Shown piece by piece: positions 18,088-28,942 of a DNA stretch of 64,000 nt. The translations under genes were made by a program, and so were the position numbers. Within the stretch, counting starts at the first letter, position 1, and every line of letters begins with the position of its first letter. The DNA is taken from contig BPJO01000002.1 of assembly GCA_026004655.1 (NCBI GenBank), forward strand, positions 62,001-126,000, given 5' to 3'. The notes beneath the pieces were generated by a model. It was given only the letters and a program-made list of their open reading frames with translations. It was not told where the DNA came from and ran no database searches. This DNA is from Phycisphaerae bacterium (lineage in GTDB: Bacteria > Planctomycetota > Phycisphaerae > Tepidisphaerales > Tepidisphaeraceae).

Positions 18088-18723
18088 ATGTTTGATCTGC
18101 AAGCGATTCTCCGTCGAATCACCGACCGGATCCGGACCGAAGAGCAACAATTGTACCAAGAACAGGCCGTTTATGGTCTGGATTCACGGGACGAACGTGC
18201 GTTTCAAACCCTGCTCGCTGAGACATTAAGTCAGGATTACTCGGTTGCTCGGGAAGTCCACTATCCCTCGTCGGTGGGTCCTCGTCAAAGCCACCGGTTG
18301 CGGTGTGACATGGTGTTGTCAGCCCCGGGTCGTCCGGTCCGGATCGATTCCCGCCCCCCCGATCTGTTTGATCCGCCTGAACAATCCGAACCAGGGGAAA
18401 GCTTGTGGCTTGAGGTCAAAGTCGCTTATCAGTTCAAAGAAGGCGGATTGCGTCACAACGGTTACGGAACCCAATGGCGGTCAGCCGTCGTATCCGATCT
18501 GAAGAAAATGGATCAGGACCCGTTGATCCGACAGGCTGCGTTAGTGCTGATCGTCTTTACCGAAACGCAAAACGTGGTGGAAAAAGACATGGAAACCTTT
18601 GAAGATCTGCTCGCGATTCAGGGAATACTTGCAGGAACCCGTGTCAGCAAATCTCTGAAGATACTCGACCGCATGGGGCACGGTTGTTGTACGGTAGCGA
18701 TCTGGCCAACCGTGCAACGGTAA
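18088..18723 (+). CDS. Hypothetical protein with PD-(D/E)xK nuclease-like residue pattern
   Basis: I do not recognise a named family. The 211 residues begin with a helix (MFDLQAILRRITDRIRTEEQ) and contain LRCDMVLSAPG followed about 30 residues later by SLWLEVKVAYQF. An Asp after a strand followed by E-x-K in the next strand is the core pattern of PD-(D/E)xK nuclease-fold proteins. The C-terminal part has LVLIVFTETQNVVEKDMETF. Neither a transposase nor a methyltransferase lies nearby, so it is not an obvious restriction enzyme. A TTG at 18067, overlapping the PAP2 stop, is an alternative start. nnrD follows 33 bases downstream. Confidence 0.55.
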   Translation: MFDLQAILRRITDRIRTEEQQLYQEQAVYGLDSRDERAFQTLLAETLSQDYSVAREVHYPSSVGPRQSHRLRCDMVLSAPGRPVRIDSRPPDLFDPPEQSEPGESLWLEVKVAYQFKEGGLRHNGYGTQWRSAVVSDLKKMDQDPLIRQAALVLIVFTETQNVVEKDMETFEDLLAIQGILAGTRVSKSLKILDRMGHGCCTVAIWPTVQR

Positions 18724-18756
18724 ATGTCAATGTCGAAAAGATGATAGAATGAAACC

Positions 18757-19641
18757 ATGCCCAATCGCATCGATCGGTTGCCGATTTTACCCCCTAGACC
18801 CCGGGAAGGTCATAAAGGCCTTTTCGGACGTGTGCTGGTCATTGGGGGAAATCCTGAAATGATCGGTGCGCCCGTTTTGGCAGGGGCGTCGGCGTTTCGG
18901 AGCGGAGCTGGATTGGTGCAAATCGCTATGCCCAAATCGGTTTTGTCTCAGGCGCTGACTATCGAGCCGGAATTGATCGGATTGGCGCTTCCTGCCAGTC
19001 CGGAAAAGTGGAAATCCGCGACCGAGCAAGCCGACGCGATCGTAGTCGGACCAGGAATGGGTCAATCCTCTGCTGCCAGAACAATTCTGCGGGCGGTATT
19101 AAAATTGCCCGGGAAACCGGTGGTGGTCGATGCCGACGCGCTGAACCTGTTGGCTGCGGGTGAAAAATGGCCTAGCAGTGTTCGTTCAACATGTGTTTTA
19201 ACCCCTCATCCCGGCGAAATGAAACGCTTGGCAAGGATTTTCAAAAGAACCGAATTATCACAGACCCCCGAGGATCGTCTAAAAACCGCAATCCGCGCAG
19301 CCGCATCCTTCCGACAGGTGGTCGTGCTCAAAGGACACCGAACAATCGTCACCGACGCCGAGCGGTATTATGTGAACAATACCGGAGACTCGACTTTGTC
19401 CAAGGCCGGGACCGGAGACATTCTCACCGGGATCTGCGCAACCCTTTTGGCGCAAGGTTTTGACCGATTTGATGCAGCGTGCATTTCCGTCTGGGTACAC
19501 GGAAAGGCCGGAGAAATCGCTGGTCAACGGTTCGGTCAACGAAGCGCCATGGCACGGGAAATCCTCTCCTGTATCGGTGAAGCGTTTGACGAATATGTCC
19601 GATTTTACGGTTCCGAACCCTCTTCTCAGCCCGGTACATAA
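18757..19641 (+). CDS. nnrD: ADP-dependent NAD(P)H-hydrate dehydratase
   Basis: A ribokinase-fold repair enzyme (294 residues) that converts S-NAD(P)H hydrate back to NAD(P)H with ADP. Diagnostic parts are HKGLFGRVLVIGGNPEMIGA, AFRSGAGLVQIAMP, VVGPGMGQS, PVVVDADALNLLA, VLTPHPGEMKRLA, VVLKGHRTIV and the anion-hole motif SKAGTGDILTGI with catalytic Asp. The usual N-terminal epimerase domain (NnrE, YjeF_N) is absent, so this is the dehydratase alone. It converges on mobA with 8 bases between the stop codons. Confidence 0.93.
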   Translation: MPNRIDRLPILPPRPREGHKGLFGRVLVIGGNPEMIGAPVLAGASAFRSGAGLVQIAMPKSVLSQALTIEPELIGLALPASPEKWKSATEQADAIVVGPGMGQSSAARTILRAVLKLPGKPVVVDADALNLLAAGEKWPSSVRSTCVLTPHPGEMKRLARIFKRTELSQTPEDRLKTAIRAAASFRQVVVLKGHRTIVTDAERYYVNNTGDSTLSKAGTGDILTGICATLLAQGFDRFDAACISVWVHGKAGEIAGQRFGQRSAMAREILSCIGEAFDEYVRFYGSEPSSQPGT

Positions 19642-19649
19642 CCCCCCGA

Positions 19650-20231
19650 TCAGAACCGCGCATGGTTCAGTGCTTCGGGAGTGTTGGCCTGCAGCACCGA
19701 CGGCCAATTTTCGGGAAGTGGGGCTTCCAACGCATGAACCTGATTCAGCAGGTCTTGCATCCGCAGATGCCCCTCCGATAGACGACGTTGTACGACCGGA
19801 AGCACGTCCGTGTGATAAAGGGCAAGCAACGGTTGCCAAAGCCCACCCGGACGAAAGGCGATACAAACCTGATCATCCGCCCGAAGCCTCAGCAAAGCCA
19901 GAACCCAATCCGGACGGATTTGAATCAGGTCACACGATAACATCAACAACCAGCTCGATTTCGAACAATCCAAAAGGGCAGTCTTCAGTCCACCTAGAGG
20001 ACCTTGACCGGGGTGGACATCAACCACGGTGCGCAATCCAAGATCGGCGTACTTGTTGGGAGTGTCAGCTATGACACACACCGTTTGAGCATACTGAAAT
20101 ACGGCTTGAGTGATCAGGCAAATCAGAGGTTTGCCATTGACGACGGCCCGAGCTTTGTCCGCCCCGAACCGGCTGCTCCTGCCCCCGGCCAGGATATAAA
20201 CGGGAATACGATCGGGGTCTTTCGTGTTCAT
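19650..20231 (-). CDS. mobA: Molybdenum cofactor guanylyltransferase
   Basis: Transfers GMP from GTP to molybdopterin-Mo to make the MGD form, which enzymes of the DMSO-reductase family need, such as the TtrA-like enzyme at the head of this operon. It has 193 residues. The nucleotide-binding motif VYILAGGRSSRFGADKA is at residues 11-27, VVDVHPGQGPLGGLKTAL follows, and MLSCDLIQIRPDWV carries the metal-binding Asp (S-C-D in place of the more usual G-C-D). It is the last gene of the operon and lies 6 bases after mog. Confidence 0.92.
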   Translation of the reverse strand: MNTKDPDRIPVYILAGGRSSRFGADKARAVVNGKPLICLITQAVFQYAQTVCVIADTPNKYADLGLRTVVDVHPGQGPLGGLKTALLDCSKSSWLLMLSCDLIQIRPDWVLALLRLRADDQVCIAFRPGGLWQPLLALYHTDVLPVVQRRLSEGHLRMQDLLNQVHALEAPLPENWPSVLQANTPEALNHARF

Positions 20232-20237
20232 GGCGAA

Positions 20238-20771
20238 TCAACTTTCCCTACCATCGGTGTTGTTATCCGGTCTGCCGTGGTCCTGGACTTCACCCCGAAG
20301 GATTTGCAATGCATGGGGTAGCACGTCCAGAAGAGAAACAAACGTTTCGACGGCCCCGCGTTCGGAACCGGGCAGATTGATGATCAGAGATCGACCGAGC
20401 GTTCCGCATTCTCCGCGGGACAGATAGACACGGGGGGTTTTATTCATACAACGAAGACGTGCCAGTTCGAGTAATCCCGGGTGTCGTCTTTCCAGAACAC
20501 GAGCGGTTGCCTCTGGGGTAACATCTCGAGGGGCAAGTCCTGTCCCACCGGTGGTGAGAATCAGATCGATGGGGGGGGTCACGTGGGCCCATTCGACAAG
20601 CTTGTTTGAGATCTGATCCATGTCATCAGGCAGGCAGTGTGTTGCAACCACGATGCCGGGTAACTGTTTAGTAACCAGTCGTGCCAGGGCAGGACCGCTG
20701 GTGTCGGCCGTTTGCCCGAGAGAACACCGGTCGCTGCAAGTGAGGATGGCAACACGAAAAGAAACGGTCAT
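20238..20771 (-). CDS. mog: Molybdopterin adenylyltransferase (Mog/MoaB family)
   Basis: Activates molybdopterin by adenylation before molybdenum insertion by MoeA. It has 177 residues, beginning with FRVAILTCSDRCSLGQTAD. The molybdopterin-binding loop is ILTTGGTGLAPRDVTPEAT, followed by SRGECGTLGRSLIINLPGS, the family pattern for substrate binding. The name mog is used for role; MoaB-type is equally possible. Its ATG overlaps the moaC stop by 4 bases. Confidence 0.9.
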   Translation of the reverse strand: MTVSFRVAILTCSDRCSLGQTADTSGPALARLVTKQLPGIVVATHCLPDDMDQISNKLVEWAHVTPPIDLILTTGGTGLAPRDVTPEATARVLERRHPGLLELARLRCMNKTPRVYLSRGECGTLGRSLIINLPGSERGAVETFVSLLDVLPHALQILRGEVQDHGRPDNNTDGRES

Positions 20772-21286
20772 GGTTGTCTAATGGGTGAGTCAGAAACCGC
20801 ACGGTAATCGCCTCGGGTCCCCCCGGTTTTTTCAAGCAGACGAATATTTTGAATGGTGATACCCCGGTCAATGGATTTCCCCATGTCAACGACGGTCAGA
20901 GACGCGATCGAAACAGCGGTCAGGGCTTCCATTTCGACACCGGTTTGTGCGGTGGTGATGACGGTCCCCCGGATTCTGACCCGACGACCGATTAGCCTAA
21001 CCTTTACATCGATTTGTTGGATCGGCAGTGGATGGCAAAGCGGAATCAGATCGGCCGTGCGTTTGGCTGCCATCGTACCGGCAACCTCGGCGACCGTCAG
21101 CAAGTCCCCCTTTTTAACAGTCCGTTCACGAATCGCTTTAGCCAACTGTCGGGAAACGACCACAGTCGCTTCGGCGGTAGCGGTTCTTCGGGTGACCGGT
21201 TTCTCGCCAACATCCACCATCCGGACACGTCCGTCCGAATCCACATGGGTCAGGTCGGGGGTGATTTTGTGTGCGGATCGGCGCAT
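20768..21286 (-). CDS. moaC: Cyclic pyranopterin monophosphate synthase
   Basis: With MoaA it makes cyclic pyranopterin monophosphate from GTP, the first step of cofactor synthesis. The conserved segments are all present: MVDVGEKPVTRRTATAEATV, TVAEVAGTMAAKRTADLIPL with CHPLPI, and GVEMEALTAVSIASLTVVDM followed by GKSID (the catalytic Lys). The start is set at the ATG of MRRSAHKITPDL (21286), two bases after the moeA stop; an in-frame TTG nine bases upstream is less likely. It overlaps mog by 4 bases. Confidence 0.94.
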   Translation of the reverse strand: MRRSAHKITPDLTHVDSDGRVRMVDVGEKPVTRRTATAEATVVVSRQLAKAIRERTVKKGDLLTVAEVAGTMAAKRTADLIPLCHPLPIQQIDVKVRLIGRRVRIRGTVITTAQTGVEMEALTAVSIASLTVVDMGKSIDRGITIQNIRLLEKTGGTRGDYRAVSDSPIRQP

Positions 21287-21288
21287 GG

Positions 21289-22485
21289 TTACCAAGCATA
21301 AAATCTGAAAAAACAGTTCTCCGTGCGAGGGACAGGTGGAATTTCAATGAACCCGTCACTGCAGGCCGCCGATGTTACGTCTGCGGAACTGACCCATCGG
21401 CTGATCAACGCCGGACCGTCTGCCTGCAGCCGAACCGGTTTGTAGTGCCACAGCATCGCGTCAGACGGTAATTCCCCCGTCGTGTGAACGCAAGGAACCG
21501 GTTGGTCAGGAACCTTGAATCCCGCCCGTCGGCGCAAGGCAGGCATTGCAAATCTCTTGAAGGTTACCAGCGTCGAGACAGGATTCCCGGGGAGTCCAAC
21601 GATCGGCTTACCATCGGGTGTTAAAGCCCCCAAGGTCGGTTTCCCGGGTCGGATGGGTAGACGATGAAAGCAAAGACGGGCTCCGACATCTTGAACGGCC
21701 TGTGGGACAAAGTCCCGTTCCCCCATCGACATTCCGCCCGTCAGAATGACCGCATCGCAATCTTCCAGAGCGCGATTCAGGGTAAGTCGGATCAGACTCA
21801 AATCGTCCCCCACACGCTGGTATTGGTCACAACGGACCCAGAAAAGACGATTCAATGCCGCCAGGATTGCCGGTCCGCTTCCGTCACGAATCTGATATTC
21901 CTGTGGATTTTCGTCCGCTCCCAGTAACTCATCTCCGGTGACGATCAGACCGACCTTCACCTTGCGAAAGACCTCAAGCACGCTGATACCGAAAGTCGCA
22001 CCGGTAGAAATGACCGACTCATAAATGGGCACACCCGCTTCGACGACGATACTCCCTGTGGCGACATTTTCGCCCTGACGTCGAATATTCGCGCCCCGAA
22101 TCACACGGGCTGACGGTTTCAAACGCAAGTTTCCGGATTCCACGATCACATCTTCGACCCGGATGACCGTGTCGGCCCCCCAAGGGACAGGCGCACCGGT
22201 GACGATATACACGGCTTGTCCCGGTTCGCAATGAACCCGGGGCTGACCGATCCGGGCGGATGTGTCAGAAATTTTCCAGATCCTCTCCGAAGGGTCGTCG
22301 TACCGAACGGCGTATCCGTCCATTGCGCTCATATCCACCGGCGGATGATCCCGATCGGCGGTGATAGGCCTGGCCAAGACCCGTCCTATTCCTTCTACCA
22401 GTGAAACTGTTTCCGTGGACACAGTCCGGATTCCTTGGACCCATTCCCGAACGATCATTGACGGAGGTGTCGAAGATGCCGACAT
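21289..22485 (-). CDS. moeA: Molybdopterin molybdenumtransferase
   Basis: Inserts molybdenum into adenylated molybdopterin. The protein has 398 residues from the ATG at 22485 (MSASSTPPSMIVREW). Motifs: ITADRDHPPVDMSAMDGYAV, VYIVTGAPVPWGADTVIRVE, VGLIVTGDELL, AVILTGGMSMGERDFVPQ (the molybdopterin-binding loop) and PIVGLPGNPVSTLVTF. The C-terminal domain IV is present. The start lies two bases after the moaE stop, so the frame upstream of 22485 is not used. Confidence 0.93.
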   Translation of the reverse strand: MSASSTPPSMIVREWVQGIRTVSTETVSLVEGIGRVLARPITADRDHPPVDMSAMDGYAVRYDDPSERIWKISDTSARIGQPRVHCEPGQAVYIVTGAPVPWGADTVIRVEDVIVESGNLRLKPSARVIRGANIRRQGENVATGSIVVEAGVPIYESVISTGATFGISVLEVFRKVKVGLIVTGDELLGADENPQEYQIRDGSGPAILAALNRLFWVRCDQYQRVGDDLSLIRLTLNRALEDCDAVILTGGMSMGERDFVPQAVQDVGARLCFHRLPIRPGKPTLGALTPDGKPIVGLPGNPVSTLVTFKRFAMPALRRRAGFKVPDQPVPCVHTTGELPSDAMLWHYKPVRLQADGPALISRWVSSADVTSAACSDGFIEIPPVPRTENCFFRFYAW

Positions 22486-22487
22486 TT

Positions 22488-22880
22488 TCAACGGTCCTCC
22501 GCAAAGATCGGGTGTTTCCAGATCGGTACGTCCATTTTCATCCGGTCGATAAACTCGTCCATCGCCGTCAGAGATGCCTTGCGGTGCATCGATGCCACCG
22601 TCAGTCGAAACGAGCATTCACCCACTGGCACACGTCCCCGGCTATGATCCACCGAGATAGCCGCTAGCCCGTGGGTTTGAACGACCTCCCCTGCGAGCCG
22701 CTGCAGTTCCTGCTCTGCCATCGGGGAATAGACCTCATAATCCAACGCCAGGATCCGACGGCCTTGTTCCAGTTCTCGCACAATACCATGAAAACAGACT
22801 ACCGCCCCGGCATCGGGCATCCGAAGCACCTGCCCGCTGTCGGTCAATGGTCCGTTGATAATTCGAACGGTTATTTTCAT
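22488..22880 (-). CDS. moaE: Molybdopterin synthase catalytic subunit
   Basis: Large subunit of molybdopterin synthase; it adds dithiolene sulfurs, carried by MoaD, to the pyranopterin. It has 130 residues. Visible features are GAVVCFHGIVRELEQGR, LDYEVYSPMAEQEL and the catalytic-Lys region DRMKMDVPIWKHPIFAEDR. The ATG overlaps the moaD stop as ATGA, matching the obligate MoaD-MoaE complex. Confidence 0.93.
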   Translation of the reverse strand: MKITVRIINGPLTDSGQVLRMPDAGAVVCFHGIVRELEQGRRILALDYEVYSPMAEQELQRLAGEVVQTHGLAAISVDHSRGRVPVGECSFRLTVASMHRKASLTAMDEFIDRMKMDVPIWKHPIFAEDR

Positions 22881-23149
22881 CCGCCGGACACCATTCCGAT
22901 CAAAGCCAACTCGTCCCGAAACGATACTCGTTCATGGTCCTGTGCAAACGCGTGATTTCGTGCGATCCGACAAGTACGAACCGATGAAGCGATCCCCGGA
23001 TTTTGACGACATAAGGTTTCGATCAACTGCTCGACCAGTATGTCGGGTTGTTCGATCATGACCTCCGCGCACGTTGTCCCGGCCGTCTGTGCGATCGGTC
23101 CGAATAACAGCACCCTAAAAACATACGGAGGAATATTGTCTTCGGTCAT
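22877..23149 (-). CDS. moaD: Molybdopterin synthase sulfur-carrier subunit
   Basis: Ubiquitin-fold sulfur carrier of 90 residues. It begins with YVFRVLLFGPIAQTAGT and ends IGMVSGG, giving the C-terminal Gly-Gly that is thiocarboxylated. Its ATG overlaps the stop of the carboxymuconolactone-decarboxylase-like gene by 4 bases, and its stop overlaps moaE. Confidence 0.9.
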   Translation of the reverse strand: MTEDNIPPYVFRVLLFGPIAQTAGTTCAEVMIEQPDILVEQLIETLCRQNPGIASSVRTCRIARNHAFAQDHERVSFRDELALIGMVSGG

Positions 23150-23502
23150 GGCGTGGTCTCATCGCGTTCAAACTGTTCGTGTGCCCAGCTCCAGGCGGCT
23201 ACCGTTCGAGGAAATCCGACCGTGTTCATTCCCAAGAGGATGGCCTGCTCGATCTCTCCAACGGTTGCCCCGTGTTGACGGGCCCTTCGGACATGACTCC
23301 GCAAGGCCGATTCCAGGCCGGCCCCGACACAAATACCGATCTTGACCAAGGCACACTGTTTGGCGTCCATCGGACCGACCTGGTCTACAGTTCGGGCGAT
23401 TTGTTCATGAGCCTGACCCAGCTCCGGAAATCGAGAGACGAACTCTTTATACCTCTTGGGCAGTTTGGGGTTGTTGGCGTTGGGTTCCTTTGACTCGGAC
23501 AT
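23146..23502 (-). CDS. Carboxymuconolactone decarboxylase/AhpD-like family protein
   Basis: A small cytoplasmic protein of 118 residues. The CMD-fold core is ALVKIGICVGAGLESALRSH followed by VRRARQHGATVGEIEQAILL. The usual C-x-x-C of AhpD peroxidases (C-E/S-x-C-H) is not conserved: a single Cys lies in KIGICVGAG and the general-acid His in RSHVRRA. It may therefore be a non-redox CMD-family protein. The ATG at 23502 has an excellent Shine-Dalgarno (AGGAGGT, 6 bases away), which is formed by the moaA codons for its C-terminal Gly-Gly. The place between moaA and moaD suggests some role with the pathway or the reductase, not yet known. Confidence 0.75.
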   Translation of the reverse strand: MSESKEPNANNPKLPKRYKEFVSRFPELGQAHEQIARTVDQVGPMDAKQCALVKIGICVGAGLESALRSHVRRARQHGATVGEIEQAILLGMNTVGFPRTVAAWSWAHEQFERDETTP

Positions 23503-23504
23503 GG

Positions 23505-24472
<968 letters not shown>

Positions 24473-24473
<1 letters not shown>

Positions 24474-27400
24474 CAGACCTCCACAGGTTCGAGTCGCACG
24501 GTGGTATCATAAAAGCTGACACTACCGCCGACCGGGTCGAACATGCAAGTGTTTCGGAGGGTCGGATCGGTCCACATCGCAGCATTGGCATGGATACCTT
24601 TGGTCCGTCGGTCCTCGCCTTCGATGACATGACCGTCGATTTCGAACCGACTGGCGCCCGTCGCCCAGTGTCCAAAGCCCAAGGCAAAGCTGATCACACC
24701 AGGACGGACGGTCTGGGTAACCACCACTTTACCGACCATCGGTTTACTTCGGTTGTTGCCCAGAGGATAAATGCCCTGTGGATTTGTCGCACTGACAACG
24801 CGGACCGATTGACCATTTCGAAGTCCCAGACGATCCGCATCCCGAGGATTCAGGAGTACTCCGTTTTCGGGCAAAAGCGCACTCAACCATGGATCCGCGA
24901 TCGTTCGACTTTTGGTCTGACTGATGACCCGGTGTGTAATCAGGGCAAGATCGTGACCTTCCCGTAGTGGCTGGGGATCATTTCCTAAATAGTCCATCAC
25001 CGGAACATAACAGGCATGACCGGGATGGGGATTTCCAGTGCCCGAATGAATCGTCAACGCGGTTTTTTCCTGGTACAGATTCAACAGTGCACCATAAGGG
25101 TGGGCTACCCGTGACCCGTTGTATGCCTGTTCATGATCTTCATACCTTCCACCCCGAACCAGTACATAGGCGACTTTAGGCCACATCCTCGGTCCGACGA
25201 TGGTTTTCCATCGTTCCGGGTCGAAGACGGTCTTGGGCAGATGTCGGCGGGCCTTAATCAGGATATCGATTTCACGAGGATCCGCATCGGGGACGTTTTG
25301 CGAACCATCGGTTTTTTCACCGAAAGCAAGATTGGCAACCCCGCGAAGATAAAGTTCGTCAGGATGTTTCAAGTGAAGTCCCTGACCGAATGCGTCGTTT
25401 CCGAAACCGGGGAGTTTGAGATATTCTGCGATTCCCAGAATCATGGCTTCGAGGCTCAAAGGCATGGATTGTCCGAAGACGGTGCAATTTTCGGGGATGG
25501 GTGGAATTACCGGCTGGCGGACTGGTTGCACCTTCTGGGCGACACAAGGGTGACTACCCTGAAACTCCCATCGTTCCAGGAAGCTCAGATCCGGAAAGAT
25601 ATAATCGGCGTACATTGATGTACTTCCGATGAGGATATCGTTGGCGACATACAAGGGGACTTTTTCCAGATCACAGAGGATTTCGGTATTGGTGTGGCCT
25701 GCCGGGAGTGCGTAATTCGGCGCCCCCATATAGGTAAAGAGTGCCTTGACGGGATAAGGGTACTGATCCCCGATCGAAGGAATGATCTCTTCGTAAACAT
25801 CACTGCTCAAGGGGTACCAGTTCCGTTTTGCGGGATATCCAGAAAAAAGGGTCGTTTTTTCATAGTTTATTCCATGACGGATCGAACTAATGCCAAAAGG
25901 TCGGATCGCGCCAGGATGAGCGGTCAGGTCAAACAATTTCCCTTTTCCCTTGGTATCCCAAGTGGTGGCTTTGATCATGCCGCCTTTGGCATCGAAGTTG
26001 CCTAGGAGCATGTTGAGACTCATCCAGGACAAGACGTTGTAGAATCCGTTGGTGTGTTGGGCCGGGCCACGGTGTATGTCCACAGCAGCCTGTTTACCGT
26101 AACGCGTCAATTCTCTGGCAACATCAATAATGTCCGAAGCTTTGACGTCGGCGATGGCGGCCCATTCTTCGATTGTTTTCTGACAGGCCGATTCATAGAG
26201 GATCTGCAAGCCCGTTTTGACGAGGGTCCCGTCCGGGAGTGTGGTATCGACGAAAAGGTCTCCCCTGACAGGATGGGTCGGATCATTCGGGTCCACCGCG
26301 ACCGGTTGACCATTGTTCAACACAACAAAGAACTTTTCAGTGTACTGGCCTTTCCCGTCACTGGTGGGTTTGGTGACCGGTTCGGCAAGGGGTTTCCCGT
26401 CGATGATGACGTCAGCGGCTCGGACAAGTTTTCCGGGTTTTCCGTTTTTGACCGAGACCAACCAGGTTGCGTTGGTCCACGAACTTTCCCCGGCCGAGAC
26501 GGCAGCGGCTTTATTCGCGCAAGCAAGGAAATTGGCGTCGTAGCTTTTTTGTTCGATGATCCAGCGGATCATCGCCATCGCGACGGCGGCGTCTGTTCCG
26601 GGTTTCAGAGCAAGCCACTTCCACGCTTTGCTTGCGAGTTTGCTGAAGCGTGGGTCCGCGACCGCGATCTTCGTGTATCCGCTGACCAGATTGCCCGTCA
26701 GTCGCACGGTACGGTTGGGGGGGCCGTAGTTGGCTTCGAACAGATTGGCCCCGACGAAAAGCACGAATCGGGAGTTCTCAGTGTCTGCCATCCAGTAAAA
26801 CTTCTTACCATCCGTGAACTTCCCGTCCTTGTACTGTTCGCTGATGGCTTTGCAGGTGAAGTAGAGGGATCCCTGACAAACCGTGGTATGTCCATGCGCG
26901 TTGACCGTGCCCATGGCAGCAGCGAACCGTTTGTAAAAATCTCCCCGTCCGTCTTTGAGTCGTCCCCAAGCCACCACGATCTGGTTATTCTTCGGTCCTA
27001 GATCGGGGTGTTCTGGGTCAATGAGTAGGTGCAGGTGGTCTTTATATTTTAACTTGAATGCCTGGACCTGTTGGGACTTTTTGTTTTTATCTTTTTCGTC
27101 CAGGATCGCTTGGACGTCGGTTTCCATGGATTTGGCGAGTTGCGGGTCCGTAAGCACGATTGATTCTCGTAATCCGGGAACGACGCGGGATTCTTCGCCC
27201 GGGACGTGCGCGAAAAGTTTTCCGCCTTCACAGATTTCACGGATCGCGTCGTTGAAGGAAATCGTGATCCACTTGTTTTCGCCACGCCTTCCTGCTCGTT
27301 TGAGCACTTTTCGGATACGATAGGGGTCGTACGCGGTTTGAATGCCGGATTGTCCTTTGGGACACAAAGCCCCATCGACCGGCTGAGCATCTTCGACGGG

Positions 27401-27715
27401 TGTTTTGTAAGGCAAATGAGGAAGAAGCGTCCAGGGGTTGTAGGGATTCCCATCGATTTTGGTAACAATCCCGTTTTGAATCTTACACTTGATCCCGCAC
27501 CCGGTATTGCACTGCAGACATGCAGAATAGATCGTGTTTTCAGGTTTTGCCGGTTCGTAAGGCGCGTCCGGACGATCACTGTTGAGTACCGCTGATTCCG
27601 GAGACGAACCGGCCAAAACGTTCAGAGGAGACAGTATTCCGCTTCCGAGTAAAGCACCGCCGGCCAGGAATTGTCGTCGGGACTTGAGAGGGATAGGTGA
27701 ACAAGGGGTGCACAT
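24473..27715 (-). CDS. ttrA: TtrA-like molybdopterin oxidoreductase catalytic subunit
   Basis: A large enzyme (1080 residues) of the DMSO-reductase family, bis-MGD type. A Tat signal (KSRRQFLAGGALLGSG, residues 11-26) sends it to the periplasm. The [4Fe-4S] site is C66-x2-C69-x3-C73 with C118 in GALCPKG. By comparison with Salmonella TtrA, segments RRGENKWITISF, GPKNNQIVV and AVAMAMIRWIIEQKSYD correspond, and Cys280 in HGHTTVCQGS is the likely molybdenum ligand. This supports the tetrathionate/thiosulfate reductase branch, which also contains arsenate and selenate enzymes, so the acceptor is not settled. The gene order B-C-A is as in ttrBCA. An internal segment near 195-235 is Lys/Asp-rich and looks like an insertion. 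Confidence 0.82.
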
Positions 27716-27734
27716 ATGATCTCCTCACTGGGAA

Positions 27735-28928
27735 CTATCCAGATGTCTCTGCACGATGGGTCAACCGACCGTTGATTCGTTGTCCGATCCAGAAAAGCAT
27801 CATACCGATGGCGACGATGAAAAAACCGACCAGGTATTCCATGAGGGTGGCGTGGTAAACATATTTAAGCCGATCGTCATGAAATGCTTCCTGCAGGCCG
27901 CGAATTTCACCGACCGCTTGTCCGGGGACCAAAACGTTCAGTCGTGTGCTGATGAATGTCACAGCGACTAGGAATCCTGCAACCACCCAGAGCCCCCTCG
28001 ATTGGGTTGACAGAAAGATCAGAGGAATCAGCCCTCCGATCAAGAGATGGATGATCCAGAATACCCACCAATAGGGTCCGAACAGTATCAATTCGACTGC
28101 GGGGGCATGAACGGTCGGGTTCCAGTAAGCGATGGACAGCTCGGCAAACTCCGAAACGAAGTAGGCAATCAATCCCGAAACGACGACGATACGAAGGGTT
28201 CGGAGCGCGGCATCGTGCTCATCGGGAGTATCCGGATCGTCCGTAGGCCTGAGCGTTTCGCGGATCACTAGCAACAGGGCGCTTCCGGCTGTGATCGCGG
28301 AGATCAGGAACATCACCGGCAACAGGGCACTGTTCCAGAAAGGTTTGGCGTCCACGACTCCAAAAAATGCCCCACTTTGACTCGGAAACAGGATCGCGAA
28401 CAGGATGGCCAGGCAAAGCAGGGGTTTTAACCAGTCGCTACGGTTCCGACGATAACTGAGGAAAAATGCAATACCGGCCGTGATACAGAAAGCGGTATAC
28501 ATCCATGAGTTGAACGCCATCATGCTCGTGAACGTCGCATGTGTATAGATCGTGTAGGCACGTAGCATGTGTCCGAGGTCGAACCAGACGCCCATCAATC
28601 CACAGGCGATGGAGGCCGCACTGAGAACGATAGTCATCCGAAGTAACCGACGTGAACGAAACCCGGGCAGATCCAGAACAAATCCGCCTGCGCCTACCAA
28701 CATCGTCCCCCCGGCGATTCCGACACAGTGAAAATAAATAGCCACCCAGAGTCCCCACGGGACATACGATCCGTAGCCGGCAGGCAAATGTCCGTGGATC
28801 ACGCGTTGCAGAACTCCCCAGGTGCCTAGCACCATGAGCACCAGCCAAACCCCCCACCAGACCCACGACGGGACCTTGTGCTCATCGTAAAGGATCGAAA
28901 AAGGTCGAGTCGAGTTTGTCATGCTCAT
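27735..28928 (-). CDS. ttrC: NrfD/PsrC/TtrC-like quinol-interacting membrane subunit
   Basis: A membrane protein of 397 residues with about nine to ten helices, of the NrfD (polysulfide reductase C) family. Helix-loop segments include VPSWVWWGVWLVLMVLGTWG, then AGYGSYVPWGLWVAIYFHCV and GIAGGTMLVGAG, which match the quinol-site region of NrfD-type anchors. It would pass electrons from the quinol pool to the Fe-S subunit. It starts 14 bases after ttrB and stops 19 bases before ttrA. It is longer than Salmonella TtrC, mainly because of the C-terminal helices. Confidence 0.85.
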   Translation of the reverse strand: MSMTNSTRPFSILYDEHKVPSWVWWGVWLVLMVLGTWGVLQRVIHGHLPAGYGSYVPWGLWVAIYFHCVGIAGGTMLVGAGGFVLDLPGFRSRRLLRMTIVLSAASIACGLMGVWFDLGHMLRAYTIYTHATFTSMMAFNSWMYTAFCITAGIAFFLSYRRNRSDWLKPLLCLAILFAILFPSQSGAFFGVVDAKPFWNSALLPVMFLISAITAGSALLLVIRETLRPTDDPDTPDEHDAALRTLRIVVVSGLIAYFVSEFAELSIAYWNPTVHAPAVELILFGPYWWVFWIIHLLIGGLIPLIFLSTQSRGLWVVAGFLVAVTFISTRLNVLVPGQAVGEIRGLQEAFHDDRLKYVYHATLMEYLVGFFIVAIGMMLFWIGQRINGRLTHRAETSG

Positions 28929-28942
28929 GGTTCTGCTCCGAT

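Noticed and set aside
26054-27001. Forward-strand frame of 315 codons within the reductase catalytic gene
   Set aside because: The reverse strand encodes an unmistakable molybdopterin oxidoreductase here; the forward translation has no domain.
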